From Desulfuromonas soudanensis (GTDB lineage: Bacteria > Desulfobacterota > Desulfuromonadia > Desulfuromonadales > WTL): 64,000 bases of DNA. The stretch spans positions 930,001 through 994,000 of the forward strand of contig NZ_CP010802.1 of assembly GCF_001278055.1 (NCBI RefSeq), in the 5' to 3' direction. Position 1 is the stretch's first letter. Each line of letters begins with the position of its first letter. A program made the position numbers and the translations under genes. Under the pieces are notes generated by a model that was given only the letters and a program-made list of their open reading frames with translations, did no database searches and was not told the DNA's origin. Of the stretch, positions 24,030-32,358 are shown piece after piece.

Positions 24030-25088
24030 ATGAGCGACATTAACCAAGAAATTCTGGACTGGCTGGTCAACACCCCGCCCAGCGACGGCAACTTCAAACA
24101 ATGCCTCAAGGAGGCCAACTCTGCCACCGTGCAGGCGGCCATCGAATTCGTCAAAGAGCAGCCCGCAAACAAAGTCAAACTCCGGGCGCTGGCGTCCCGC
24201 CTCGAACAGTGTCTGGACGGCCTGGTCGAGGTCAATAACCGGCAGAGCCGGGGGCTCGCCATGGACATGGGGACGCTCCAGGCTGAGCGGGACGCGAAGC
24301 AGGCAGAACAGGCTGAACAGACCGATCGAGAACGGCTGATCGCCGAGTACCATCAAGCTATCGGCCAGATAAAAACCGCAAACATGTTTGCGGAATTTGC
24401 AAATATCAGTTCCTTGCTTTGGATAAAGCAAATGCAGGAAACCAAGGCATATAAGGAAATTGGAACATGGGAAAACTTTTGTAAATCAATAGGTTTCTCT
24501 CGTCAGCACATTGAAGACCAACTAAAAAACCTGTCGGCGCTTGGGGAAAAATTTCTGCAAACCGTTTGCGGTTTAGGTGTCGGCTACCGAGATCTCCGTA
24601 AACTCCGCCAACTAGCCCACGATGGCGTAGTCACCATCGATGCCGAGGCGGTGACGGTCGGCGAGGAGCGGATCCCCATGGACGGCGATCACGCCGACGA
24701 GCTGCAGGCGGCGATCGAGAAGATCATCGAAAGCAAAACCCAGCTCACCCAGCGGGTCGAGAAACTGGAGAAGGACGTGGCGTCGGTGGTCAAGGAGGAA
24801 ACGCGCGGACTCAAGGTCGAACGCGACGCCCTGGTCAAGGAGATCAAGCGCCTCAAGGCCTTCGACCCCGAAGACAAGGATCACACCTGGTGCGCCCAGC
24901 AGCTCAAGGAAATCCATGACGCGGTGGCGCATCTCGCGGCCATGTGCGGAAGGGTGATCATCGACGAGCGGGCGCTCGACGATCCGGTTGTGCTCGGCCA
25001 GGTCGAAGGGTTCATCAGCGGCGCCGAGGTGCTGATCAACCATCTGCGGCGCCAGTGGGAAGAGAACGTCAACCTTTACGAGGCGTGA
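24030..25088 (+). CDS. Early phage protein with mosaic AT-rich core
   Basis: The 352-residue protein is mostly helical. Residues 1-95 are GC-rich in codon use. Residues about 105-190, encoded by 24340-24600, use A/T-rich codons and hold TWENFCKSIGFSRQHIEDQLKNLSALG, a helix-turn-helix-like stretch of the kind found in phage DUF3102-type proteins. Residues 220-280 form a coiled coil. The jump in base composition within one frame suggests domain exchange. Ends five bases before the transposase start. Function unknown. Confidence 0.65.
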   Translation: MSDINQEILDWLVNTPPSDGNFKQCLKEANSATVQAAIEFVKEQPANKVKLRALASRLEQCLDGLVEVNNRQSRGLAMDMGTLQAERDAKQAEQAEQTDRERLIAEYHQAIGQIKTANMFAEFANISSLLWIKQMQETKAYKEIGTWENFCKSIGFSRQHIEDQLKNLSALGEKFLQTVCGLGVGYRDLRKLRQLAHDGVVTIDAEAVTVGEERIPMDGDHADELQAAIEKIIESKTQLTQRVEKLEKDVASVVKEETRGLKVERDALVKEIKRLKAFDPEDKDHTWCAQQLKEIHDAVAHLAAMCGRVIIDERALDDPVVLGQVEGFISGAEVLINHLRRQWEENVNLYEA

Positions 25089-25093
25089 GAATC

Positions 25094-26689
25094 ATGGCCA
25101 AGGCGATCGAACCGGCGGTGCTGACCATGGTCCTTTCCGACTGGCGCAGCGCCCCCCAGGGGCACAAGACGATGGTGATATTCAATTGGGCCGGCCGCCT
25201 CGGCGTCTCGGAAGCGACGCTCTACCGCGCCCTGCCGAGGAGCCGCGAGCGCAAGGCCGAGCGCAAGATCGAGGGAATCGAGGATTCAGCCCGGGTCATC
25301 GCCGCCATCAAGTGCCGCCCGCCCGAGCACCGCGGCAAGATCACGACCGAGCAGGCGGTGAAGCTGGCCCTGGCCAACGGGCAACTCCCCGCAGCGCACG
25401 CCGAAGTGCATTCGGCCACCTGGGATCGGGTCATTCGCGACGTCTGCGACCTGCGCACCACGCGCCGCATCAGCCGATTCCAGGCCGAGCGTCCCAACCA
25501 GCTCCACCACGTCGACGGTTCGACCTCCAGTTGTTTCTACATCGCCAAGCGGCTTCCGGACGGCGAATTCGTGCTCAAGCTGCACAAGGGGATGAAGGAC
25601 TACAAGAATAAACCGATCCCGGTGGATGGCCTGCGCCCCTGGGTGTACGGCCTCACCGACGATCACAGTGGCGTGCACGTGGCCCGCTACGTGGCGGCCT
25701 GCGGCGAGAGCGCCGGCGACAATATGGATTTTCTCTCCTGGGCCTGGAGCAAAAACGACGACAAGGAACTTTTCGGTATTCCCGAAAAGATCAAAGGGGA
25801 CAAGGGCCCGATGATGAGCAGCGAGGGCGCGCCCGAGTGGTTCGGCCGCCTCGGCGTCGACATCGACCCCTCGACCCCCCTGAACAAGGAGTCTCACGGC
25901 AAGATCGAGCGCCCCTGGCGCACCATGTGGCAGCGCTTCGAGCTCCCCTTTTTCGTCGAAACCGACTGGAAAAAGTTCGAGATCACCCTGGGCGAACTCA
26001 ATCGGCGGTTTTTTATCTATCAGCAGGAACTCAACAATCGCCGCCATCGCTTCGAGCGCACGGTCAACCGCATCGACGCCTGGCGAAAGATCAGCCTGCT
26101 CGGCGGCGCCGTGGCGCTGCCTGAAAACGCCATCCGCACGGTGGTGCGCCGCTGGGCGCGCAAGCTCGATCAGGCCGGGGTGTTCAGCCTCGACAACGTG
26201 CTCTACGAGGTCAAGGGGCTGCACGACGCCTGGGTTTACGTCTATCAGGGCGTGTTCGAAAACAAGATGGTGGTGGTCGACCAGGTGACCGGGCAGAAGT
26301 ACGAGGTGGAGGATTTTGCGCCCAACAAGCTCGGCGAATACAGCACCCAGAAAGAGGCCCCCTATCAAAAGGCCGCCAAGGCGGGCGCCCTGCTCGACGG
26401 AATGCACAACACCCTCTATGTCGAGAAGCCCGTCGCCTCTGCCAAGGTCAGCCGGATCCCCACACGGGTCAAGGCGCCGCGACAGTTGGACGATCCTCTG
26501 GCTGTCGACAGCTACGCCTCGCTGGGCGAAGCGATGCGGGATTTTCAAAAGCTTTGCGGATTTGTGCTGGATAAAGAAAGCCGGGAAGGCGTCGGTGCTC
26601 TGATCACCGATAACCGCCTGTCCCGGCGTTTTGTGGCCGACCTGGCCGGCGAGGTACAGGTCGAAAGGGAAAGGAGAGTGACGGGATGA
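25094..26689 (+). CDS. Mu-type DDE transposase (MuA-like)
   Basis: The 531-residue protein is the phage transposase. The retroviral-integrase fold shows D141 (NQLHHVDGSTS), D236 (IKGDKGPM) and E272 (NKESHGKIERPW), a DD35E spacing. The N-terminal 100 residues carry winged-helix-like DNA-binding sequence, and a Mu C-terminal-type beta barrel follows (VLYEVKGLHDAWVYVYQG). It joins phage ends to target DNA for integration and for lytic replication by transposition. The start at 25094 follows the previous stop; a longer in-frame start has no support. It overlaps the ATPase gene by four bases. Confidence 0.92.
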   Translation: MAKAIEPAVLTMVLSDWRSAPQGHKTMVIFNWAGRLGVSEATLYRALPRSRERKAERKIEGIEDSARVIAAIKCRPPEHRGKITTEQAVKLALANGQLPAAHAEVHSATWDRVIRDVCDLRTTRRISRFQAERPNQLHHVDGSTSSCFYIAKRLPDGEFVLKLHKGMKDYKNKPIPVDGLRPWVYGLTDDHSGVHVARYVAACGESAGDNMDFLSWAWSKNDDKELFGIPEKIKGDKGPMMSSEGAPEWFGRLGVDIDPSTPLNKESHGKIERPWRTMWQRFELPFFVETDWKKFEITLGELNRRFFIYQQELNNRRHRFERTVNRIDAWRKISLLGGAVALPENAIRTVVRRWARKLDQAGVFSLDNVLYEVKGLHDAWVYVYQGVFENKMVVVDQVTGQKYEVEDFAPNKLGEYSTQKEAPYQKAAKAGALLDGMHNTLYVEKPVASAKVSRIPTRVKAPRQLDDPLAVDSYASLGEAMRDFQKLCGFVLDKESREGVGALITDNRLSRRFVADLAGEVQVERERRVTG

Positions 26690-27576
26690 GTATGACGAGG
26701 CTGGAGACGTTTGTCAATCTGGGCTATCGCAGGGACCCCTTTAAGGGGGCGGCCTTCGAGACCGGAGACGGCCTGCGGGTGCGGCGCATTCTCACCATGG
26801 CGGTGGAGAGCCGGGCCATGGTGAGCATCTGCGGCGAGCGCGGCATCGGCAAGAGCGCGGCGATCCGGGCCGCCCTGGAAAAACTCGGGGTGCGGCAGGT
26901 CGCCGTCACCCGGGGACAAAAAGAAAAAATCAGTATCGGCGACATCGAGAACGCCCTGGTCCTCGACCTGTCCGACGAATCGCCCCGCCGGGGCGGTGAA
27001 GCGCGCAGCCGCCAGGTGCGGCGGATCGTCGGAGAGGCCAGCCGAAAGCAGCAGATCGTGCTGGTCATCGAAGAGGCGCACCGGCTGCACGGAAGCACCC
27101 TGCGAAGCCTCAAGACGCTGCGCGAAATCCAGTGGATGGGCGAGAGCGAACTGTTCACCGTGGTGCTGGTCGGGCAGAGCGATCCCATGGCCCGGGCCGG
27201 AGTCAGCGAAGTGCGGCTGCGCACCGACTGCGTGCGCATGCACGGCCTCAGCGCCGGAGAAGCCGCCGGCTACGTACGGTCGATGCTCGGCAAGCACTTT
27301 GTCGACGAGGCCGTGGAGACCCTTTCCGAACTCCCTTCGGCCCGTAATTTCCTCGAGCTGCAGGCCCTGACCGTCGAGCTGATCAACCTGGCCATGGCCG
27401 AAGGCCGCGAGCAGGTGACCCTGGCGGATGTCAGGGCCATGGCCGGCAACACGCAAACGCCGCTGCCGAAGGCGCCGCGCAAGACACAAGCGGCGCCGGT
27501 CACTGGCGGGGATGCTCTCCAGACTGTTCTCGGCCGCCGCTCCGGCGTATCCGAGCCCGTCAAGGCGGCGGGGTAA
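26686..27576 (+). CDS. Transposition ATPase (MuB/TnsC-like)
   Basis: The 296-residue AAA+ protein has Walker A GERGIGKS (residues 50-57), Walker B VLVIEEAH (about 125-132) and a sensor region VVLVGQSDPM. It would load the transposase on target DNA and set target choice and immunity. Translation is coupled to the transposase by the ATGA overlap. Confidence 0.9.
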   Translation: MSMTRLETFVNLGYRRDPFKGAAFETGDGLRVRRILTMAVESRAMVSICGERGIGKSAAIRAALEKLGVRQVAVTRGQKEKISIGDIENALVLDLSDESPRRGGEARSRQVRRIVGEASRKQQIVLVIEEAHRLHGSTLRSLKTLREIQWMGESELFTVVLVGQSDPMARAGVSEVRLRTDCVRMHGLSAGEAAGYVRSMLGKHFVDEAVETLSELPSARNFLELQALTVELINLAMAEGREQVTLADVRAMAGNTQTPLPKAPRKTQAAPVTGGDALQTVLGRRSGVSEPVKAAG

Positions 27577-27582
27577 GGGGTC

Positions 27583-28002
27583 ATGCTGCGACTCAGAGAA
27601 TGCCTTGAATCGTGCGGCATCACACAGAAGAGCCTGGCGTCGGCCATCGGCTGGAGCCCCACTCAGATCAGTCTGACCCTGCGCAAGGGGCGCTTTCCGG
27701 TGGACTCCGAACGGTTCCGCTCGGGCGTTCGGAAGTTCGTCGATGAAACACCCGAGGTAAGGGCATGGGTCCGGGAGCAGGGCCTCACCATCGACGCCCT
27801 GTTCGACCGGCCGCCAAGCTCCGAGCCGGTCGATTTGGACAACGCCATCCTGACCGTCGTCGGGCGCGTCGCGACGGCCGGACCAAGGACAGACGATCTG
27901 CTGAGCCTGGCTCGGGTGGCGCGGTACTTGTTGGGTGAGCTGCGCAGTTGTCAACCAGAATGGATTGTCGACATCGAGGCCGAAGCGGCCGGGATGCTGT
28001 GA
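27583..28002 (+). CDS. XRE-like HTH early protein
   Basis: The 139-residue protein starts with a helix-turn-helix (LRECLESCGITQKSLASAIGWSPTQISLTLRKG). The remainder is helical without known motifs. A small HTH protein just after the ATPase is usual in this group of Mu-like phages. Confidence 0.65.
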   Translation: MLRLRECLESCGITQKSLASAIGWSPTQISLTLRKGRFPVDSERFRSGVRKFVDETPEVRAWVREQGLTIDALFDRPPSSEPVDLDNAILTVVGRVATAGPRTDDLLSLARVARYLLGELRSCQPEWIVDIEAEAAGML

Positions 28003-28016
28003 AAAAGGGGGAATAG

Positions 28017-28151
28017 ATGACCATCATTTTGTGTCTGGCATCAGCAAGTTCCGGGGCTGTCATCGGCGTGATGACAATGGCTCTCCTGCAAATCAACCGG
28101 TCGGAAGAGCCCGAGATCTTCGGGCCCGGCCCCAGAGAAGAAAGGGAATGA
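28017..28151 (+). CDS. Tiny membrane protein (DUF3789-like), 44 residues
   Basis: The product has one membrane helix (LASASSGAVIGVMTMALLQI) and an acidic/basic tail. It follows GGGGGAATAG and ends three bases before gam. The pattern resembles the small DUF3789-type phage membrane proteins. Confidence 0.55.
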   Translation: MTIILCLASASSGAVIGVMTMALLQINRSEEPEIFGPGPREERE

Positions 28152-28154
28152 CCC

Positions 28155-28682
28155 ATGGCAACCCTCGCCGAAATAGAAAAATCAACCTGTGAATTCGCCG
28201 ACAAGCGCGCCGCGCTGCTGGCCCTCGTCCAGGAGCTCCAGGACGAAATCGAGGGCACCAAGCGCAAGCGCCTCCCTGCCATCAAGGAGGCCGCCGCCGA
28301 TCTGACCATTGCCCACGAGGCCCTCTATGCCGAGGTCGAGGGCGCGGCCCCTCTCTTCGAAAAGCCGAAGACCCGCACCTTCGCCGGGATCCGCGTCGGC
28401 TTCAAAAAGGAAAAGGGGAAAATCGTCATCGAGGACGAAGAAACCACCATCGCCCTGATCCGCAAGGTCGTGCCGAAGCTCGCCGATCAGTTGGTGCAGA
28501 AGAAGGAATACTGCCTCAAGACCGGCCTCGAACAGCTGCCGGCCGCCACCCTCAAGATGATCGGCGTCACCATCACCGCCGACACTGATGCGGTCTACAT
28601 CAAGCCGATCGGCGACGACATCGACAAGTTCGTCGGCGCCCTCCTCGAGGAGGGCGAAAAGCTCCTCCGGGAGGTGGCCTGA
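28155..28682 (+). CDS. gam: Host-nuclease inhibitor Gam-like protein
   Basis: The 175-residue protein has the Mu Gam layout: an N-terminal long coiled coil (ALVQELQDEIEGTKRKR and EAAADLTIAHEALYAEVEG), a beta-rich GIRVGFKKEKGKIVIEDEETTIALIRKV, and a C-terminal helix. Gam binds double-strand ends as Ku does and protects phage DNA. The stop overlaps the next ATG (TGATG). Confidence 0.88.
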   Translation: MATLAEIEKSTCEFADKRAALLALVQELQDEIEGTKRKRLPAIKEAAADLTIAHEALYAEVEGAAPLFEKPKTRTFAGIRVGFKKEKGKIVIEDEETTIALIRKVVPKLADQLVQKKEYCLKTGLEQLPAATLKMIGVTITADTDAVYIKPIGDDIDKFVGALLEEGEKLLREVA

Positions 28683-28858
28683 TGATCGAGCGCATGGGCG
28701 TCACCATCGGCTTTCAGGAGTTCGCCAACCGCGACCTGGCCGAAGACTACCTGGTGCAACAGGCCATTCGCGAAGGCGCCCGAGCAGTGAAACTCGTCGA
28801 GAACAGGAGGGTGTATGCCGAAACGAATCATCAGGATCAGCCGGAATGTCCCGCTTGA
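28682..28858 (+). CDS. Small protein of 58 residues
   Basis: Starts in the TGATG overlap with gam. Contains FQEFANRDLAEDYLVQQAIREGARAVKLVE, an amphipathic helical piece. It overlaps the next gene by 44 bases. Not recognised. Confidence 0.45.
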   Translation: MIERMGVTIGFQEFANRDLAEDYLVQQAIREGARAVKLVENRRVYAETNHQDQPECPA

Positions 28859-29015
28859 CGTGCTGGCCGTCGAGGCCCATGTGCGGTACTGGCAAAAGAA
28901 GGTTGCGGCCGCGGCGACCGAGCGGGATCGCGCTTTTGCCGAGGGGAGCTTGAACGCCTGGGAAATAATGTTGGTCGTACACGGGGTTCCGGTACCCAAT
29001 GGGAAGGTGGCGTGA
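28815..29015 (+). CDS. Small basic protein of 66 residues
   Basis: Preceded by AGGAGG. A single helix-rich protein (LDVLAVEAHVRYWQKKVAAAATERDRAFAEG) with a basic N-terminus. It lies in the run of short overlapping early genes. Not recognised. Confidence 0.5.
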   Translation: MPKRIIRISRNVPLDVLAVEAHVRYWQKKVAAAATERDRAFAEGSLNAWEIMLVVHGVPVPNGKVA

Positions 29016-29203
29016 TGAAACCACCCTATTTCAAGGTCACCGGCCGCTGCGACACCGGCTGCTCGGTCGACACCTGGCAGGTCGACCGCAAGCAGGTCCG
29101 AAAAATATCAACCAGCGGACAGGAGTACACCATTGACCGTCTGGTTTGTCCCCAGTGCAACGCCTGGGGCTACGTCACGAAAATCGAGGAGGTGAAGGGA
29201 TGA
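29015..29203 (+). CDS. Small cysteine-containing protein of 62 residues
   Basis: Coupled to its upstream neighbour by TGATG. It has Cys residues in CDTGCS and CPQC, spaced like a zinc knuckle. Not recognised. Confidence 0.5.
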   Translation: MKPPYFKVTGRCDTGCSVDTWQVDRKQVRKISTSGQEYTIDRLVCPQCNAWGYVTKIEEVKG

Positions 29204-29358
29204 AAGCAAGCGAACTGATCAAAGAACTGCAACGCCTGGTCGACGATCACGGAGATCTCCCCATGGCCATCGACTCCGGAGAAGAACTGCTCCCGCTCGA
29301 CGAGGTCGATATCTCCGCCGATGAATCGGAGGATTGCTTCATCCTCTGGTGGGAATAA
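29200..29358 (+). CDS. Small acidic protein of 52 residues
   Basis: The ATG follows GAGGAGGTGAAGGG. The sequence KELQRLVDDHGDLPMAIDSGEELLPLDEVDI fits a short alpha/beta phage protein seen in many tailed phages. Followed by a structured non-coding gap. Confidence 0.55.
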   Translation: MKASELIKELQRLVDDHGDLPMAIDSGEELLPLDEVDISADESEDCFILWWE

Positions 29359-29367
29359 AAGCGAAAC

Positions 29368-29474
29368 GACCACCCCCCCAGGGGGGTAGTCGTCGCTCGG
29401 GGGTGGTGCCCCGGGCCTGATGATGCAGCCAAGTTGCCCCGGGGGTGTCCCCTCCTGGCCCCCGGGGATTTTTT
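29368..29474 (+). promoter_or_regulatory. Structured leader with terminator-like hairpin
   Basis: This 140-base gap holds a GACCACCCCCC/GGGGGGTAGTC hairpin (29368-29391), a self-complementary GGTGCCCCGGGCC block (29404-29416) and a 9-bp CCCCGGGGG/CCCCCGGGG stem followed by ATTTTTT (29437-29474). The last is a complete intrinsic terminator inside the early operon. The middle block can pair with either arm, so attenuation of the downstream genes is possible. Confidence 0.55.
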
Positions 29475-29498
29475 GACCATAGACACGACGAGGATCCC

Positions 29499-29729
29499 AT
29501 GGCCAAGTCCGCCCCCCTGTTTCCCCAGCGCATCGAGGCATGCAACACGTTGCGCTGCACCCGCATCGTCGATGACGTGGCCGTGCTGGCCACCGGCCTC
29601 GGCACCTTGCGGGTACCGCTGGCCTGGTGGCGGGCGCACCAGCATCAGCCGAGCCTGATCCTCGTCGTCTCCGGAATTGACACCGCCCCGCAGCACATCG
29701 GCGCCACGGCGGCCAAGGAGAAGAAGTGA
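29499..29729 (+). CDS. Small phage protein of 76 residues
   Basis: A GAGGATCCC leader gives a weak ribosome site. The product has a compact strand pattern (TRIVDDVAVLATGLGTLRVPLAWWRAHQ). Stop overlaps the next start (TGATG). Not recognised. Confidence 0.5.
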   Translation: MAKSAPLFPQRIEACNTLRCTRIVDDVAVLATGLGTLRVPLAWWRAHQHQPSLILVVSGIDTAPQHIGATAAKEKK

Positions 29730-30514
29730 TGCAGCTGACCTGCCCCTGCTGCTTTGCCGCCTTCCCCGTCGAGGCCGCCCTGGAGTCGGCCGCCGGACGT
29801 GAGCTGATGGGTGTGCTTGCGCAGGCGGGGCCGCTTGCGCGTCCCCTGGCGGCGTACCTCGGGTGCTTTCGCAGCGCCTCGCGGGCGCTTGCCTGGGAGC
29901 GGGCCCTGCGCCTGGCGCGCGAGGTGATGGATCTCACCGGCGACCAGCGCGCCCTGGCGACGGCGTTGGGCCAAACGGTCGAGGCGCTGCGGTCCAAGCG
30001 CGAACGGGGTGACGCCCGGCCGCTAAAAAACAACAACTATCTCAAACAGGTTCTGGAATCGGTCGCGGCGACCGATCAGCCCGCTCGGTCGGATCTGACG
30101 GATCGGTCCGATCAGGCCGCGCCCGCAGCAAAAGGCAAGCGCCGCCAGGCCATCGAGCTGCTGGCCGCCTGGGCCGGTGACGACTGGCTGCGGATCGAGA
30201 TCGCGCACGGGCTGTCGGCGCTCACCGCCCTGCCGCACCTGGCGCCCCCCGGAACCGACGCCGTCGAGATGACCGCCGGGGTGTACGAGACGGTGATCCG
30301 CCGCCGGGTGAACATCGTCGAGGTCGATCGCGGCCGGGTGACCGAAGCCTTCGGCGAGCTGCTCAAAAACAGCTTGAAAGAATGGCCCGAGCCCTCCGCC
30401 GTGATCGCCCATTTACCGCGTCGCCCCGAGCGGCACAAACTCGCGGCCGACCCCAGCGCCGACGACCGCGCGGCCGCCCTGTCGGCGATGGCCGCAATCC
30501 GCGCAAAACTCTAA
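29729..30514 (+). CDS. Early phage protein with N-terminal zinc knuckle
   Basis: The 261-residue protein begins with CPCC and then a run of helices (LAWERALRLAREVMDLTG). Middle and C-terminal parts (LPHLAPPGTDAVEMTAGVYETVIRRRVNIVEVDRGRVTEAFGELLKN) are helical without a known motif. It sits with replication-stage genes in Mu-like phages of this type. Function not known. Confidence 0.6.
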   Translation: MQLTCPCCFAAFPVEAALESAAGRELMGVLAQAGPLARPLAAYLGCFRSASRALAWERALRLAREVMDLTGDQRALATALGQTVEALRSKRERGDARPLKNNNYLKQVLESVAATDQPARSDLTDRSDQAAPAAKGKRRQAIELLAAWAGDDWLRIEIAHGLSALTALPHLAPPGTDAVEMTAGVYETVIRRRVNIVEVDRGRVTEAFGELLKNSLKEWPEPSAVIAHLPRRPERHKLAADPSADDRAAALSAMAAIRAKL

Positions 30515-30528
30515 AGAAGGAGGACCTG

Positions 30529-30786
30529 ATGAGCGAGACCGAAAAGCGCAAGGAGATGCACTACGGCAGCATCGAAACCAGCGAGCAGCTCAAGGCCACC
30601 CTGGCCGTGCTGCAGCAGGGCGGGATCCGCACCACGGCGACGATCCGCCGCGCCACCCGGTCGCAGGCCGTGCACTCGGACATCGCGGCGCTGCGCAAGA
30701 ATGACATCCTGATTCGGACGCACGCCCTGGGTAAGAAACGCGGCCGGCGGGTGTACGGCTACGAGTTGGTGGGGGTGAAGGGTTGA
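30529..30786 (+). CDS. Winged-helix-like DNA-binding protein
   Basis: GAAGGAGG precedes the ATG. The 85-residue product has a winged-helix pattern (EQLKATLAVLQQGGIRTTATIRRATRSQAVHSDIAALRKNDI) followed by a basic wing (KKRGRRVYGYELV). It is likely a regulator of early or middle genes. Confidence 0.6.
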   Translation: MSETEKRKEMHYGSIETSEQLKATLAVLQQGGIRTTATIRRATRSQAVHSDIAALRKNDILIRTHALGKKRGRRVYGYELVGVKG

Positions 30787-30944
30787 ACACGCCGAAGATG
30801 TGCGACGGTAAGACCGAGGTCTGGTCGCGGGTGTGCGGGTTTTTCCGGCCGGTGCAGCAGTGGAACAAGGGGAAAAAGGAGGAGTTCCGGGAGCGGAAAC
30901 CTTATGCCATATCCGCAGATGACGCAGATGGGGCAGATGAATGA
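30783..30944 (+). CDS. Orphan NrdD C-terminal-like peptide
   Basis: The TTG start (or the ATG at 30798) gives a 53-residue peptide with VWSRVCGFFRPVQQWNKGKK, closely resembling the C-terminal glycyl-radical-adjacent zinc region of anaerobic ribonucleotide reductase NrdD. It keeps none of the radical or catalytic domain. It overlaps both neighbours by four bases and so belongs to the operon. It might bind or modulate the host enzyme. Confidence 0.6.
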   Translation: MNTPKMCDGKTEVWSRVCGFFRPVQQWNKGKKEEFRERKPYAISADDADGADE

Positions 30945-31228
30945 CCGAGCAAAAATCCAGACTTCTTTCCCGCGTTCGTGGCCGACTCTTCAGGCAAGCC
31001 ATGCAAGCGGTCAAGGCCGAACCGGTTAAAATACGCTGTTGCGGTCCGCATCCGGATAAGGCTTACAGTGCCGGCTGCGGAAGAGTGATGTCGATCTTTT
31101 ATGCGTACAAATGCCTTTATTGCGGGTTTTACTTCTGTGCGCGGTGCGCGGAGAAACACTTCGGCAAAACCCGGGCGGAGCACAACGAGGAAATGAAGGC
31201 GGCAGGGAAGTATCTCGGCAACTTTTAA
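30941..31228 (+). CDS. Cysteine-rich zinc-binding protein
   Basis: The 95-residue protein has CC, CGR, CLYC and CARC motifs in its middle, fitting one or two zinc sites, with basic ends. Coupled by the ATGA overlap to the NrdD-like gene. Base composition is lower in GC than neighbours. Confidence 0.55.
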   Translation: MTEQKSRLLSRVRGRLFRQAMQAVKAEPVKIRCCGPHPDKAYSAGCGRVMSIFYAYKCLYCGFYFCARCAEKHFGKTRAEHNEEMKAAGKYLGNF

Positions 31229-31248
31229 GCAAAAAAGGAAGGCAGATC

Positions 31249-31812
31249 ATGAGTCAACGGAAAACGCACGGAGCGCCGATCACCAGGGTCCAGGTCACGC
31301 TGATCCACGTAGCCAAGGGCGAGCTGGGGATCGATGACGACACCTACCGCGACATGCTGCAGGAGATGTTCGGCGCCGGCAGCAGCAAGGATCTGAGTGC
31401 CGCCGAGGCGGACGATCTCCTCGAGGAGTTCAAGGCCCGGGGTTTCCGGGTGGTCTCACGCCACCCGCGACCGGCCAAGAAGCGGCCCCAGGGGAAAAAC
31501 GTGGTGCACCTGGCCAGTGCGGCCGAGATCGACAAGCTCAACGCCGTCGCCTCGTTGATCCGCTGGCGGGTGGCAAACGGGCTGGCGCTCTTTCTCGAGA
31601 AGCGCCTCGCCATCAAGGGCGGCCGGGTGCGCACCGCCCGGGAGGCGTATCTGGCCATCGAGGCCCTCAAGAAGATGTTCGAAAACGGCATGGTCAAGGC
31701 CCACGGCCCGGAGTGGTGGACGATGCGCCACGCTCCGGAGATCGAGGAGTACATCCACCGTCACGCACCGGCGGAGTTTCGGGATTTGATGGGCAAGGTT
31801 TACAAGCGATAA
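31249..31812 (+). CDS. gemA: GemA-like regulatory protein (Mu gp16)
   Basis: The 187-residue protein shows the gp16/DUF1018 family: ITRVQVTLIHVAKGELGIDDDTYRDMLQEMFGAGSSKDLSAAEADDLLEEFKARGF, then a helical C-terminus. In Mu this family modulates host gyrase and gene expression. Start at ATG with AAGGAAGG; the frame is open upstream without a better start. Confidence 0.85.
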   Translation: MSQRKTHGAPITRVQVTLIHVAKGELGIDDDTYRDMLQEMFGAGSSKDLSAAEADDLLEEFKARGFRVVSRHPRPAKKRPQGKNVVHLASAAEIDKLNAVASLIRWRVANGLALFLEKRLAIKGGRVRTAREAYLAIEALKKMFENGMVKAHGPEWWTMRHAPEIEEYIHRHAPAEFRDLMGKVYKR

Positions 31813-31828
31813 ACAGAGGGGCGTTCCC

Positions 31829-32146
31829 ATGGTCAAGGAACGGGCGGAAAAAAAACTGGAAGGAATGTTGAGAGCCTCCGGCCTGCACAAGAAGGCCAGC
31901 TACTCTCCCGGAGAGGTGCAGGCCATCCTCGGCTGCAGCGAGAGTACCTACTGGCGGCTGCTGGCCCGCTGCGAGCGGGACCCCGGGACGGATCAGCTGC
32001 GCTACCCCGACTGCCTCGACAGCTACATGCTGCAACGGACCCGCCGGGTCCGGTTCGACGAGCTGGTCGAATACCTGATCCGCAACAACACCTACGAGCG
32101 CAATCACGGCATCGACCCCAATCAGCTCGATCTGTTCGGCACATGA
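31829..32146 (+). CDS. HTH protein, candidate middle/late activator
   Basis: The 105-residue protein has an excisionase/MerR-like helix-turn-helix (YSPGEVQAILGCSESTYWRLLARCE). In Mu the gene in this place is the middle activator Mor, and here the protein could fill that role, but the sequence is not clearly Mor. It is the last early gene, followed by a terminator. Confidence 0.6.
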   Translation: MVKERAEKKLEGMLRASGLHKKASYSPGEVQAILGCSESTYWRLLARCERDPGTDQLRYPDCLDSYMLQRTRRVRFDELVEYLIRNNTYERNHGIDPNQLDLFGT

Positions 32147-32180
32147 ATTTAAGAGTGCCCCAATAACCTCATCCCCACAC

Positions 32181-32209
32181 AAAAGGCCCCTCTTCCGGAG
32201 GGGCCTTTT
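32181..32209 (+). terminator. Terminator between early and late operons
   Basis: AAAAGGCCCCTC, a TTCC loop and GGAGGGGCCTTTT form a 12-bp stem 35 bases after the last early gene. The late promoter must lie between it and 32358. Confidence 0.88.
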
Positions 32210-32358
32210 GACTGTCAGATGCCACCAGTCCACCGCGCTATCCCCTCGTAATACCTATATTCTCCAGTCCAGCAAAGAGGCTTTTCGCCTCGACCTCCTG
32301 TCCCGGCCCGGCGGCTGACCCCCGCCGGGCCAACCTTAACAAAACCCGCGAGGCCGCC

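Noticed and set aside
25286-26548. 420-residue reverse frame opposite the transposase
   Set aside because: The forward DD35E transposase explains the sequence.
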